From Oceanibaculum pacificum (GTDB lineage Bacteria; Pseudomonadota; Alphaproteobacteria; Oceanibaculales; Oceanibaculaceae), in the NCBI RefSeq assembly GCF_001618175.1, contig NZ_LPXN01000097.1, positions 1-47,397 on the forward strand: 47,397 nucleotides of DNA. The letters run 5' to 3'. Positions 37,101 through 46,200 of this stretch are shown here, one piece after another; within the stretch, counting starts at the first letter, position 1; each line of letters begins with the position of its first letter. The notes under the pieces were generated by a model, which did not search any database, was not told the origin of the DNA, and saw nothing but the letters and a program-made list of their open reading frames with translations. Position numbers and translations under genes: made by a program.

Positions 37101-40100
37101 GCGCGCCGGGCGCGGGAAACGATTTGCAGGCTGCGTATCGAATCGCCGCCCAGCGCGAAGAAATTGCTGTCCGGGCCAACATCGCGGCATTCCAGCACCT
37201 CGGCGAAAATACCGGCCAGCAGCTTCTGCCGGTCGTCGGCCAGCGGCCTGGCGGCGCTATCGTCGCCGGCCGGGAGCGGCCGGGCCGCGAGGGCGCGGCG
37301 GTCCAGCTTGCCGTTGGCGGTGCGCGGCAGGGCCTCCAGCCGCTCGATCAGGGCGGGCACCATCGCCGCCGGCAGCCGGTCGGCGGCCCATTGGCGCAAC
37401 AGGGACGGTTCGACCGGCCCGGTGACGCTGGCGCACAGCAGCAGGGTGCCGCCGCCATCCGGCCGCCCGGTGACCGCGACCTCGCCGGCCTGCGGATGGC
37501 TGGCCAGGACCGCCTCGATGGAGGTCGGCTCGACCCGCACGCCGCGAATCTTCAGCTGCCCGTCGCGCCGCCCGATGAATTCCAGCGCGCCGTCGCTGGT
37601 GCGCCGCCCCAGATCGCCGGTCCAGTAGGCCGGCGGCCCGCCCGGCCGGCGGGGACGGAAGCCGCCAGGCTCCGCCGCGCTCAGATAGCCTTCGGCCACG
37701 CCCGCGCCTTCGATGACGATCTCGCCGACGATGCCGGTCGCCACCGGCGCGCCCTGGGGATCGACCAGATGGATGTCGACATTGGCGAGCGGCCGTCCGA
37801 GCGGCACCGTGGCCGCCCCGGCCGGCAGATCGTCGATGCGGGGATCGAACAGGCTGGCGGTGACCGTCGCCTCGCTAGGGCCATAGCCGCTCATCCAGGC
37901 GATGCCGGGGGCGACGCGCTGCCATTGCCGCACGGCGGCGACATGCACCCGGTCGCTGCCGGTGACAAGCAGGCGCAGCGTCGGCGGCGCTTCGCCGCCG
38001 GTCTCCGCCAGCTCGCGCACCCAGGCATGCCAGAAAGGGGCCGGCAGGTTGGCGATTGTGACCTCAGCCGCCCGCAGGCAGCGCCCGAACGCCTCCAGCG
38101 ATTCCAGCGCCTCGGCCGGCGGTATGACGACAATGCCGCCGCGCAGCAGGGTGGGGAAGATTTCCTCCAGCGCCACGTCGAAGGCCGGCGCGGCGAAGTG
38201 CAGCGCGCGGTCGGATTCCGTCAGCGCGAAGGCGTCGGCGATTGCCTGGGCGTGGTTCGCCAGCGCCGCATGACCGACCATTATGCCCTTGGGCGCGCCG
38301 CTGGAGCCCGAGGTGAAGCAGATATAGGCGACGCCGGTGCCGGAACGCGGCTCAGCCAATGGTTCGGCCTGCCGGTCGGCGAACAGCGGCTCCACCCCGT
38401 CCGGCAGCGTGGCGGCGCTATCGGCATCGGCGATGGCCACCGTAAGACCGCTCAGCCGCACGATATACTCGATCTGGCCGGCGGGGCCGGGCGGCAGCAC
38501 GGCGAAGGCAGCCCCTGCCGCCATCGTGCCGAGCAGGGCGGCGATCAGCCCCGGTCCGCGCGGCAGGGCGACGCCGATGACGGCATCCGCCGGCAGCCCG
38601 CGCGCCGCGATTTGCCCGGCCAGCGCCAGGGCCTGGGCCGCCAGTTCGCCGGCCGTGACGGTTTCGCCGTTGGCCGTTAGAACCGCCGGCGAATCCGGGT
38701 TGCCCCGCAGCCGGTCGAGGATCGCGGCGTCGATTCGCGTTGCCGGCAGGGTCTGGCGCTTGCCAGGCCAGCCCGTCGCTGGCCCATCCTCGATCGGCAG
38801 GCGGGACAGCGGTGTTTCGGGCGCGGCCGCGATGGCCTGGGCCAGGGCGGCGAATTGCCGTCCGAAGCGCTCGGCGGTGGCGGCGTCGAACAGCGCCGGG
38901 TCATATTCCAGATAGCCGGTGTAGGGCGCGCCGGCCGTCTGCGGCGGCTCCAACGCCAGGTTCAGATCGACCTCCGGGGCCATCGGCGGCAGGCTCAGCG
39001 GCGTCGAGTCGATTCCGGGCCAGGCCAGCGGGGCCATGGCTGCGTTCTGCAACACGAACATCGCCTGGAACAGCGGCCCGCGATTGAGATGGCGCGTCGG
39101 TTTCAGCGCGTTCACCACGCGGTCGAACGGCACGTCCTGATGGGCGAAAGCCTCCAGGCTGGCCGCCCGCACGCGGCCCAGCAACGTCGGGAAATCGGGA
39201 TCGCCGGACAGGTCGAGCCGCAGCGCCACGGTATTCACGAAGAAGCCGATCAGATCGTGCGTCTCCGGCATCTCCCGGTTGCCCAGCGGGCAGCCGATGA
39301 CCAGCTCGTCCTGCCCGGTCCAGCGCGCCAGCAGGGCGGCATAGACGGCGAGGCCGGCCATGAAGGCGGTGACCCCCTGGCGTGCGGCGAGCCGGCTGAG
39401 ATCGTCGCCGGCCGGCAGCGGGAAGCTGTGCGCCGCCCCGGCCGAACCGCGCGCGGCCGGTCGCGACCGGTCGAGCGGCAAGGCAAGGTCGGTCGGCGCA
39501 TGGGCCAGCCGCGCGCGCCAGAAATCGAGCTGCCGCGCCAGCGTCTCCTCGGTCTGTCCGGCGCGCTGCCAGGCGGCGAAATCGGCGTATTGCAGCGGCA
39601 AATCCGGCAGGTCGGCCGGTGTGCCCGCCATTTCGGCCCGCATCAGGGCGGCTAGTTCGCGGAACAGGATGCCCATGGACCAGCGGTCGGCGATCAGATG
39701 ATGCAGGCAGATCGTCAGCAGCCAGCACGGCGCGCTGTCGGTCGGCGGCAGCCGGAACAGCCGCGCGCGGAACAGCCGGTCAGCCAAATCGAACGGCGCG
39801 GCCGCCTCGGCCGCGAGGGCCGCCGCCGCGTCGTCGGTGGTTTCCTCCGGCAGCTCGACCGGCGACCAGGGAGCGATGTCCAGATAGGGCTCGTCATCCT
39901 GCTCCAGGATGCGGGCGCGCAGTATCTGCTGGCGGCGGGTCATGGCCCCAAGCGCTCGCCGCAGGGCGGCAATGTCGAGCGCGCCGCGCAGCTCCCAGGC
40001 GGCGCTCATGGTGAAGTCGCTGCCGCTCTCGCTCAGCTTCTCGACGAACCAGAGCCGGCGCTGGTTGAAGGTCAGCGGCGTCGGCGCGCCGGTCAGGCGG

Positions 40101-40252
40101 GCCAGGATTTCCGGCTTGCGCGCGGCCATTTCGGCCCGCAGTTCGGGCGATACGGCGCCGGCCGGGCCGCGCACGCGCAGCGCGCCGGCATCGGCCTCCA
40201 GGGTGACGCCGAGACGCGACAGCTCCGCGAACAGAAGAGGGAGCGGCTTCAT
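28118..40252 (-). CDS. Hybrid NRPS-PKS: docking-C-A-PCP-E-C-A-PCP-KS-AT-KR-ACP
   Basis: This 4044-aa megasynthase begins with a TubC-type docking domain (1-55). A C domain follows (H184-H185-LIAD), then an A domain (core FTSGSSGAPKG at 646; pocket residues D-V-E-N-L-T-G-V-T-K, not assigned) and a PCP (S1038 in LGGDSI). An epimerisation domain comes next (H1216-H1217, ERNGR and LNFVG motifs), so residue three is probably D. A second C domain (H1662-H1663-LLMDG) precedes an A domain with pocket D-A-W-T-A-A-A-V-C-K (first residue D2178), one change from known Phe codes, and a PCP (S2520). The PKS part has KS (C2758, H2894, H2931), AT (S3203; HAFH at 3302-3305, malonyl type), KR (cofactor loop near 3686, Y3848) and ACP (S3997). 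There is no DH, ER, thioesterase or reductase. It overlaps its neighbours by 4 bp on each side. Confidence 0.95.
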   Translation of the reverse strand: MKPLPLLFAELSRLGVTLEADAGALRVRGPAGAVSPELRAEMAARKPEILARLTGAPTPLTFNQRRLWFVEKLSESGSDFTMSAAWELRGALDIAALRRALGAMTRRQQILRARILEQDDEPYLDIAPWSPVELPEETTDDAAAALAAEAAAPFDLADRLFRARLFRLPPTDSAPCWLLTICLHHLIADRWSMGILFRELAALMRAEMAGTPADLPDLPLQYADFAAWQRAGQTEETLARQLDFWRARLAHAPTDLALPLDRSRPAARGSAGAAHSFPLPAGDDLSRLAARQGVTAFMAGLAVYAALLARWTGQDELVIGCPLGNREMPETHDLIGFFVNTVALRLDLSGDPDFPTLLGRVRAASLEAFAHQDVPFDRVVNALKPTRHLNRGPLFQAMFVLQNAAMAPLAWPGIDSTPLSLPPMAPEVDLNLALEPPQTAGAPYTGYLEYDPALFDAATAERFGRQFAALAQAIAAAPETPLSRLPIEDGPATGWPGKRQTLPATRIDAAILDRLRGNPDSPAVLTANGETVTAGELAAQALALAGQIAARGLPADAVIGVALPRGPGLIAALLGTMAAGAAFAVLPPGPAGQIEYIVRLSGLTVAIADADSAATLPDGVEPLFADRQAEPLAEPRSGTGVAYICFTSGSSGAPKGIMVGHAALANHAQAIADAFALTESDRALHFAAPAFDVALEEIFPTLLRGGIVVIPPAEALESLEAFGRCLRAAEVTIANLPAPFWHAWVRELAETGGEAPPTLRLLVTGSDRVHVAAVRQWQRVAPGIAWMSGYGPSEATVTASLFDPRIDDLPAGAATVPLGRPLANVDIHLVDPQGAPVATGIVGEIVIEGAGVAEGYLSAAEPGGFRPRRPGGPPAYWTGDLGRRTSDGALEFIGRRDGQLKIRGVRVEPTSIEAVLASHPQAGEVAVTGRPDGGGTLLLCASVTGPVEPSLLRQWAADRLPAAMVPALIERLEALPRTANGKLDRRALAARPLPAGDDSAARPLADDRQKLLAGIFAEVLECRDVGPDSNFFALGGDSIRSLQIVSRARRAGLALTARSIFQHQTVAAIAAAAQPLQQEPEGPSGAGPLPLTPIYAWFGEQMTGNWRHFNQAVMLALPQPVDKAALEAALTALVDCHDMLRLVARREAGAVDYTIPEKGEPPVLAILDLAGLSPEDRARRKAEYFAGAQRSLDPAQGRNLAAILLPDEARLMLTIHHLCIDVLSWSALLDDLQAAYEAARQGRPPRLRRAPTSFRLWAERLRGLAERGDIGDLPYWIGLLGHPADRLLPQAGDAPGMEHDVAATRLTLKRHVTAGVLRAAPAAFGVRPDTVILAALLLALHRRGGRRLRIDLERNGRVGPFEDLDLSRTVGWFTAVLPLLLEAETDDPTALLRAAGKAVAESPLDGLGFGLLRHVVDGAAGAVLGALPPAEILLNFVGTLTGWEEEPFRPVDEPCGPTIAPDMQRPHLLELNAGAVEGRLRMELSYPGAAGCDAAAKQLLDDIAEALADIARAARASQAGLEMPPDVEALLPLTPLQHGILLHSLREPETYFDQLRLTLHGPLDAAAMRTAWERLSARHPALRASFGFGADGEALQLIHDSAAPEWRDLDWRELDETALAGRLHSLMAADRATGFDLARPPLMRLHLVRSGEARHELVWSAHHLLMDGWSVSVLMTELCALYREAAGGAPAGLAPAPDFARYLDWLQESDRDAAAAFWRDELRPLSEPSLLAGPGLTPEAAETAAPHAALPLSAAETRGIERLARASGVTVGSVLQGAWALLLRRYTGLSEVAFGLTVSGRSAPVDGIENMVGMLINTVPVRVSLPGDMPVTAFLGEIAERAEAREAFAATPLPDALAAAGLSAGDMPFDSLVLIQNYPRPKRLQAGAVEIALAQVAEATNFPLTLVAEWGGAEDESCRLAMVYDPRRLGQATARQLLGHLRHTLLAMADDPAARLDSIPLHDTAERDRLLALGRGRPVPVPPALAHEILGEWAQIAPGAPAVVSQDGTLTYRALAERSDALAARLAAAGIGPGSRIVLAAPRSSALVVGFMAILKAGGAVVPLDIAYPQERLRFVLEDSAADLVLTDGAYLPRLPLRPDMPVLLLDGADADAPLPWSPPPVDPESPAYVIYTSGSTGQPKGVLSPHRGLRALIAAQRALFGLQPGDRVLQFASLSFDASVWEIVMALGAGAALHLPSREDALAGPELGAYLRQHRITAATLPPSLLAVIPEGAYPDLRILAVAGEACPPALAQRWVGGRRFFNAYGPSEATVCATIFEGGGNGQTLPIGWPLPNVSAHVVDDRMEPVPPGGTGELLVGGAGVALGYIGRPELTAERFVPDRFGPPGTRLYRTGDRVRLRPDGALIFLGRIDRQVKLRGFRIEPGEIEAAIAAQPGIAQALVAVRDDRLLAWALPKPGVALDLDGLRTALKTALPGHMVPAQLLALDAVPLTRNGKIDWAALPDSAAPAAEDGTQQPSAARPGDNGAPDVAQRLAALWCDVLGRPSVGPDDNFFDLGGHSLLLVQVQGLIKRDFAIAVPMAVLFAHPTLRALTRHMLAQGAATKPAEAAEPAPAPEPPPPPKTAGDPIAVVGMAGRFPGAADLDAFWRLLIEGREGIARLDRDTLRQAGVPEEIIDNPAFVPAGGLLDEADGFDPAVFGLGPRDALVLDPQHRVFLECAWHALENAGYAPGATRDVVGLFAGSGHNTWLREMLLPAGESLEGSSGFHLITGNDKDFLATQTAYRLDLTGPAVAVQTACSTSLVAVAMAVEALRAGRCDMALAGGVSIRFPQGRGYLHEPDMILSPDGHCRSFAADAAGTVPGSGVGLVLLKPLSRAQADGDRVLAVIRGAAINNDGARKMGFTTPGVAGQAAVIRLALDSAGLDPADIDYVEAHGTATALGDPAEATALAQVYGGRATPLLLGSVKSNIGHADAAAGIAGLIKTVLALHHGQLPPSLHSQPANPRINFAAGPFELVDRPRPWPRPWPSGADRPARAGVSSFGIGGTNAHVILEAAPPTSQAPASIGSTPQALLLSAQTKTALQAQAALLAAHLRAHPADRLEDVAFTLQCGRAALRHRRAVVARGTAEAIALLEAPEEARRAPAQPPAIALLLPGQGSQHPRMGQALHAENGIYRREFDALSDRLNPMLGLSLSEMLYGPVEPDAETLRRTEIAQPAIFAVSLALARHWQALGLPVEGMLGHSVGEYAAACLAGVFTVEDALALVVERGRLVAALPGGAMLALGESEAETLALLADSGGALALAAVNGARSCVVSGPEPAIAALEERLERLGRPGRRLQTSHAFHSPMLAPAAEALAEAVARFRPKAPCQPFISNVTGSWITPAEATDPAYWARHLLAPVRFADGLVTLRQAGIDLAVECGPGQSLSALARAGGMTALPSLAPAAETPPGGTRLAAAASGLWLEGVTIDWPALHPHPRRRVELPLYPFERRPYRPEKKPEATPKPAPAGKRPSQSEWFYRPGWIAAETAAADLAGPWLILADSGGVGAALAARLQAAGEAVRLVEGGEEADYRALLQAEHTPPRRILHLRTLDEAAPETLEERGLHDLLALMQGIGSVLPGAALRLDIATIGAADVTGAEALRPDVAAAVGAAKVLPFEYPDVTVRILDLDPAPAEAMAEMLMRELALLPADTAIALRDGMRWRQTVAPLPLSAQPVALRRESVILITGGFGGVGTAIARDMAREPGMRLILLGRRPLPEPAAWDGLIAADDPVAPRLRLVRELEALGAQVMTAAPDLSDPKALATTVREAVARFGPITGAVHAAGLADQAGIVQNRTRAQTETVLAPKIAGTRALVDALSGQPLDFLALCSTLGSFLPGAKFGQVAYAAANDYLDLAAAAIARRTGWRAVAINWDDWVEAGMTVEAHKNWGVAPPIPETGLTAREGAAVLRRILAADHRRVAVSVRDLPALINQAASHFETPPPRRQPLDQPAPMLPVVDAEADPLVAELTAAFRQVLDDPDLGGDDSFFERGGHSLLAMRVIGRLRERFGLPLGIAVIFDHPTPRRLAGHLRGKITVTREAS
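32680..32733 (-). repeat. 54-bp exact repeat in a carrier domain (copy 1)
   Basis: This stretch encodes the GPDDNFFDLGGHSLLLV region of the PCP after the Phe-type adenylation domain. It is identical base for base, including wobble positions, to 40389-40442 in the neighbouring NRPS gene. Recent duplication or gene conversion is the simplest reading. Confidence 0.8.
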
Positions 40253-43200
40253 AGGGTGAATTCTTCCGTTGCGGGCTCGGCGGTCGCGGCATGCAGGCGG
40301 GCGGCGAGCGCGCGCAGGGTCGGGTGGGCGAACAACTCGCCGATCGGCAGGTCCACGCCGAAACGCTCGGACAGCCGTTCCTGGAGGCGCACCAGCAGCA
40401 GCGAATGGCCGCCCAGATCGAAGAAATTATCGTCCGGGCCGATGTCGGCGCAGCCCAGCAACTCGCCCCACAGCGCCGCCAGATCGCGCTGCACCGCCGC
40501 CGCGCTCGACGGACCCGGCGGCCTGGCCGGCGGGGGCTGGGTGACCAGGGCGGCCGGGGTGGGCAGCGCCCGCCAGTCGATCTTGCCGTTCAGCGTCAAG
40601 GGAATCTCGGATATCTGCGCCATCAGCGCCGGCACCAGATGGTCGGGCAGATGCTGTCGCAGCGTCTGGCGCAGCCGCGCCATGTCGAGCTGGGCCCCAG
40701 GTTGCGGCAGCACCCAGGCAACGAGGCGGCGTTCGCCCAGCGCATCGTCGCGCACCGCGGCCAGCGCGCGGAGCACGCCGGGCAGCGCCGCCAAGGCGGC
40801 CTCGGTCTCGCCCGGCTCGATGCGGAAGCCGCGCAGCTTCACCTGGCGATCCAGCCGGCCGAGGAAGGTCAGGCTGCCATCCGTTTCCAGCCTCGCGCGG
40901 TCTCCGGTGCGGTAGCGGTACGCGCCCGGCGGGCCGTCGGGATCGGGCAGGAAGCGCTCTGCGGTCAGCGCCGGCCGGTCGAGATAGCCGCGCGCGACGC
41001 CCGGCCCGGCGATATAGAGTTCGCCCGGCACACCCATCGGCACCGCCGCCCCGGCGGCGTCGAGCAGTTGCAGGCGCGCGCCGCCGAACGGCCGGCCGAT
41101 GCTGCCGGCGGGCGCGTTGGGGTCGTATTCGGCCAGTGCTGCAGTGACGGTCGCCTCGGTCGGGCCGTAGGCAACGAACAAGCGCCGGCCATCCGCCCAA
41201 CGGCGGGCGGCGAGCGGCGGGCAGGTCTCGCCGCCGACCGCGACGGCGCGCAAGCTGGGCAGCCTCTCCGGCAGGGTGGTCGCCAGAACGGCGGCGGGGG
41301 CCTGCATGTGGGTGATCGCGAAATCCCGAAGCGTCGCCAGCAGGGCGCGGCCGGGCATCACCGCCTCGCGCCCCGGCATGACCAGCATGGCCCCCGCGCT
41401 GAGCGCCATCGCGATGTCCGACAGCGCCACGTCGAAGGCAGGCGACACCACCTGCAGCACCCGGTCGCCGGGCTTGATCCCATAGGCTTCCGCCAGCGCG
41501 CTGCCGAGCCGGCACAGCGCGTCATGCGCCAGCAGCACGCCCTTGGGCTGTCCGGTGGTGCCGGAGGTATAGATCACCGCCGCCGGCGCCTGTGTCTCGA
41601 CAGGGGCGGGCGGCGCGCTGCCGGCGATGTCGTCCAGGGCTATGCGCGGCGCGGGATAGTCGAGTGGCAGGTCGGAAAGCACGCCCACCGCGCCGGAATC
41701 GGCCAGGGTCGCGGTCAGGCGGGCCGGCGGGTAGGCCGGGTCGAGCGGCACCGCCGTGGCGCCGCAGCGCAGGATCGCCAGCAGCCCGGCCAGTTGCAGC
41801 GGGGAGGCATTGGCGACCAGCCCGACCCGCGCGCCGGGCGTTACGCCGCGCGCATGCAGCCGGCCGGCCAGTCCGTCGCTATGGCGCTGCAAATCGGCAT
41901 AGCTCAGCGTCAAGCGCCCGTCGGTGGCGGCCGGCGCGTCCGGCGTCCCATCGGCGCGCAGGCGCAACAGCGCGTCGAGGCGGTGGGCGGCGGGCATCGG
42001 CAACGTCGCCTGGGCCAGTGCGGGCGGTTGATCCATGAGCGGCAGGCAGTCGAGCGGCGTTGCCGGATCGGCCGCCATGCCGGCGATCAGCGCCGCCAGC
42101 CCCCGGGCGAGCCTGGCGGCAAGGTCGGCGGGTATGCGGCGTTCGGCATATTCCAGGCGAATCCGTGTCTCCCCGCCCTGCTGGCTGACCACCAGGGCCA
42201 CATCGACCCGCGCCTCCAGCGAGGCCGGGGTGGCAAGAAGGCGGCTCTCGATGCCCGGCAGCGGCAGGGCCCAGGCCGAGGCATCCTCCATCACGAACAT
42301 GCTGCGCAGGGCAGCGCCCAGCGGCCAGAAATCATGCACCCAGGCGACGGGCACCTCCTGATGGCGCAGGGCCGCCAGCAATCCGGCGCGGGCCGCCTGG
42401 ACGATCCCGGCGAAGCTTGGCTGCTCCCGAAGATCGATCTTCAGCAGCACCGGATTGGCCAGGAAGCCCACGGCCGACAGCAGGCCGGGCGCGTTGCGGC
42501 CGGCCACCGGCGTGGCCAGCACCGGCTGTTCGCAATCGCCGAAGCGGGACAGCAGGGCCGCCCAGGCGCTCAGCATCAGCAGGAAAGGTGTGACGGCCGG
42601 GGATGGCCGAAGTTCGAGGAAACGCGCCAGCAATGCCGCGTCGATCTCGACCGGCACCAGCCCGACCGGCCCGCCCTGGGGCGCGTCGGCGCGCAGTCCG
42701 GCGACATGCGGAGCATCGGCCTCGGCGAGCGACTGGCGATAGGTTTCCAGCCGGTCGACCAGTAACGGGCGTATCTGCTGCTGCCAGTCCGCGATGTCGC
42801 CGCATTGCAGGCGGGGCGGCGTGGGCGTGGGCGGCGGAGCGTCGGCGGCATAGAGCGCCGCCAGCTCCTGCACCAGAATCTGGCCGGACCAGCCATCGCA
42901 GGCGACATGGTGCATGACCAGCACCATGCAGTGCCGATCCGGCGCGAGGCGCGCCAGAATTGCCCGCAGCGGCAGGTCGCGGTCGAGAGCGAAGGGCTGG
43001 CGGCTGACGGCATCGAGCAGGGCTTGCAGCGCGGAATCCGGATCCGCTTCGCCGGAAAGATCGTGCCGGCGCATCGGTTCGACCGGCGGCGCATCGACGA
43101 TCTGCGCCACGCCCGAGGGCGTCGGGGCCAGCCGGGTGCGCAGCGCCTCGTGCCGGGCGAAGATCGCGCCCAGCGCCGTCTCCAGCGCGGCGTCGTCCAG

Positions 43201-46200
43201 CGGCCCGTCCAGGCGGTAGGCCAGCGGCAGGTTATAGGCGATGCCGCCCGGTTCCCGCCGATACTCGTCCCACAGCCAGAGCTGGTTGCTGGTCGCCGGA
43301 GGCGGCCCCTCAGCGGTGCGGGGTTGCGGCGGCGGCAGGTCGGCCCGGTCCGGCGCTTCACCCAGCCGGCGGGCCAGATCGGCCAGGCGCGGCGTCTCGA
43401 ACAGCAGGGCCACTGGCAAGGTGCGGCCCAGCGCCTCGCCCAGCCGCCCCATGCAGAGGATGGCGCGCAGCGAATTGCCGCCCAGGGCGAAGAAATCGGC
43501 ATCCCGCCCGGTGATCGCACGGCCCAGTGCGTCGGACCAGATCGCCGCCACCATCGCCTCCATCGGCTCCAGCGCGGCGCGTGGGCCGGCGGGCGCGGTC
43601 GCTTGCGGGTGCTGCGGCGGCGACAGGGCGGCGGCGTCGATCTTGCCGCTGGCCGTAAGCGGCAGCCGGTCGAGCAGCATCACACTGTCCGGTAGCAGGG
43701 CGCGGGGCAGGCGGTCGGCCAGGAAGGCGCGGATATCCTCGACGCTCACGCCCGGCTGGCCGACCAGATAGGCGGCCAGCGACGGCGTGCCGCTCTCGTC
43801 CTGGCGCACGAGGACGTGACTGGCGCGCACGTCGGGATGGGTGGCCAGGACGGCCTCGATCTCGCCCGGCTCGATCCTGACGCCAGCGATCTTCGCCTGC
43901 CGGTCGCGGCGGCCGAGATAGACCAGCCGGCCTTCCGCGTCCCAGAAGCCGATATCGCCGGAGCGGAACAGCGCCCGCGCCGCATCCTCGGTGGCGGCGA
44001 AGCGGGTGGCGGTCTGCGCCGGATCGTTCAGATAGCCGCGCGCGACGCCGACGCCCTGGATGGCGATCTCGCCCGGCGCGCCGATGGGCAGGGGCTGGCC
44101 GGCGGAATCCAGAATGGCGATGCGGTTGCCGGGGATCGGCCGGCCGATCGGCATGCGCCCGGCTTCCCGACCATCAATTTCGTGCCAGGCGGCGTCGGCC
44201 GAGACTTCGGAGGAGCCGTACAGGTTCAGCAGGCGGCAGCCGGGTGCTGCGGCGCGGAAGCGGCCGGCGATTTCCACCGGCAGCGCCTCGCCGCTGCTGA
44301 CGCAGACACGCAGGAACGCCAGCCTGGCCGGCAGGTCCGCCACGCCGTCCAGCCAGGCGCGCAGCAGCGAGGGCACCAGCACCAGGCGGCTGACGCGCCG
44401 GTCGCGGATCAGCGCCGTCAGCAGCTGGGGATCGCGCGCCGTCTCGGCATCGGCGATCACCGAGGGGATGCCGGCCAGCAGCGGGCCGAAGAATTCCCAG
44501 ACGAAATCCACGAAGGCGATGGAGGTCTTCTGGCAGGAGATTTCGCCCGGCTGGAACGGGAAGTCCCGCCACATCCAGCGCAGCCGGTTCACCGCCCCCC
44601 GGTGCAGCCCGATAACGCCCTTCGGCCGGCCGGTGGAGCCGGAGGTATAGATCAGATAGGCGCAATCCCGGGGCCGGGGCGTGGGCAGCGCGATGCTACG
44701 CCCCGGGCGGGAATCCGGCCGGATAAGCGTGCAGCCGGGCGCGTCGGGCAGCCAGGGCGGCGTTTCCCGGGCGATCAGGAACGGCGCGCCGCTGTCGGCC
44801 AGGATGGCGCCAAGGCGGGCCGCCGGATAGCCGGGGTCGAGCGGCAGGATCGCGCCGCCGGCCCGCACGGCCGCCACCAGGGCGACGGCAAGGTCGATGG
44901 AGCGTTCCAGGCAGATGGCGACCGGCTGTTCGGGCCGCAATCCGGCCTCGACCAGCCGTTCGGCCAGTGCGGTGGATCGTTCCAGCAGCGCGCCATAGGT
45001 GATCCGCCGGTCGCCTTCGATCAGCGCCACGGCATCCGGCTGGCGCTGGGCGCGGGCGAGGAACAGGCTGGCCAGCGTCTCCTCGTCGGGTGCGGGCAGC
45101 GGCGGGTTCAGCCGCGCGAACTGCGCGGCGGCCTCCCGCTCCTCCAGCAGCGCCAGATGGGGCACCGGCCGGTCCGGCATCGCCATGCCGTGGCGCAGCA
45201 GGCAGGGCAGGGCGGCGGCGATGGCCCTTGCCACGGCGTCGGGCAGCAGCCCGTCGCGATATTCGAGCTGGCCGGCGAGGCGCACGCCCTCGTCGCGCAG
45301 CTCCAGCATCAGGTCGGCGCGAGCGAAGGACGTCGGCACCGGGCGCAGGCTGCTAGCGCCGGCTTCCGGCAGCAGGTTGAAGACCGCCTGGAAAAGCGGC
45401 GCTGCCTTGGACCGCCTATCGGGGGCGGCAAGCGCGACCATCTCGGCCAGGCCAAGCGCCTTGTGCTGGAAATCCTCGGCGACGCTGGCGTGCAGGCGCT
45501 GGGTCAAGGCCCCGAAACCCGGTTCGCCGGCCAGGTCGCAGCGCAAGGGCACCATGTCGGTCAGGCAGCCGACAATCGCCTCGGTGCCCGGATGGTCCCG
45601 GTTGTCGACCGCCGTGCCGATGCAGACATCCTCGCTCTGGGCGAAGCGGCCGAGCGTGGCGGCATAGGCCGCCAGCAGCACCGTGAAGGGCGTCGTGCCG
45701 CGCGCGGCGGCGAAGCGCCGCACGGCGGCGGTGAGCGCCGGGTCGAGCGTCAGCTCCACCGCATGGCAGCGATTGCCGCCCTGCTTCGCCGCCGCCGGCA
45801 AAGCCAGCGCCGGCGGGACCGTGGCGAAGCGCTGCCGCCAATGATCGCGCTCGCGCCCAGCCTGGCGCGCGCGGGCCTCTCCGCGCAGCCAGTGGCTGTA
45901 ATCGGCCTGTTGCAGCGGTCGCGGCGGCAGGGTCGCCGGATGGCCGCCGCTTTCGGCCTGGTAGAGCAGCGCCAGCTCCTCGGCGAAGCGATGCGCGCCG
46001 GACCAGTCGAGAATGATGTGATGGCACGCCAGCAGCAGCGCGTCGGCATCACCCGCGGCGTCGAACAGGGCGATCCGCCAGAGCGGGGCCTGGTCCAGCC
46101 TGAACGGCTGCTCGACGAAACCGCGCAGGGCCGCCGCGTCGCCGGTCGCGGGCAGGCGGTGCAGTGGCGGGGGGCTGGGCTGCCCCACCCATTCGACCAG

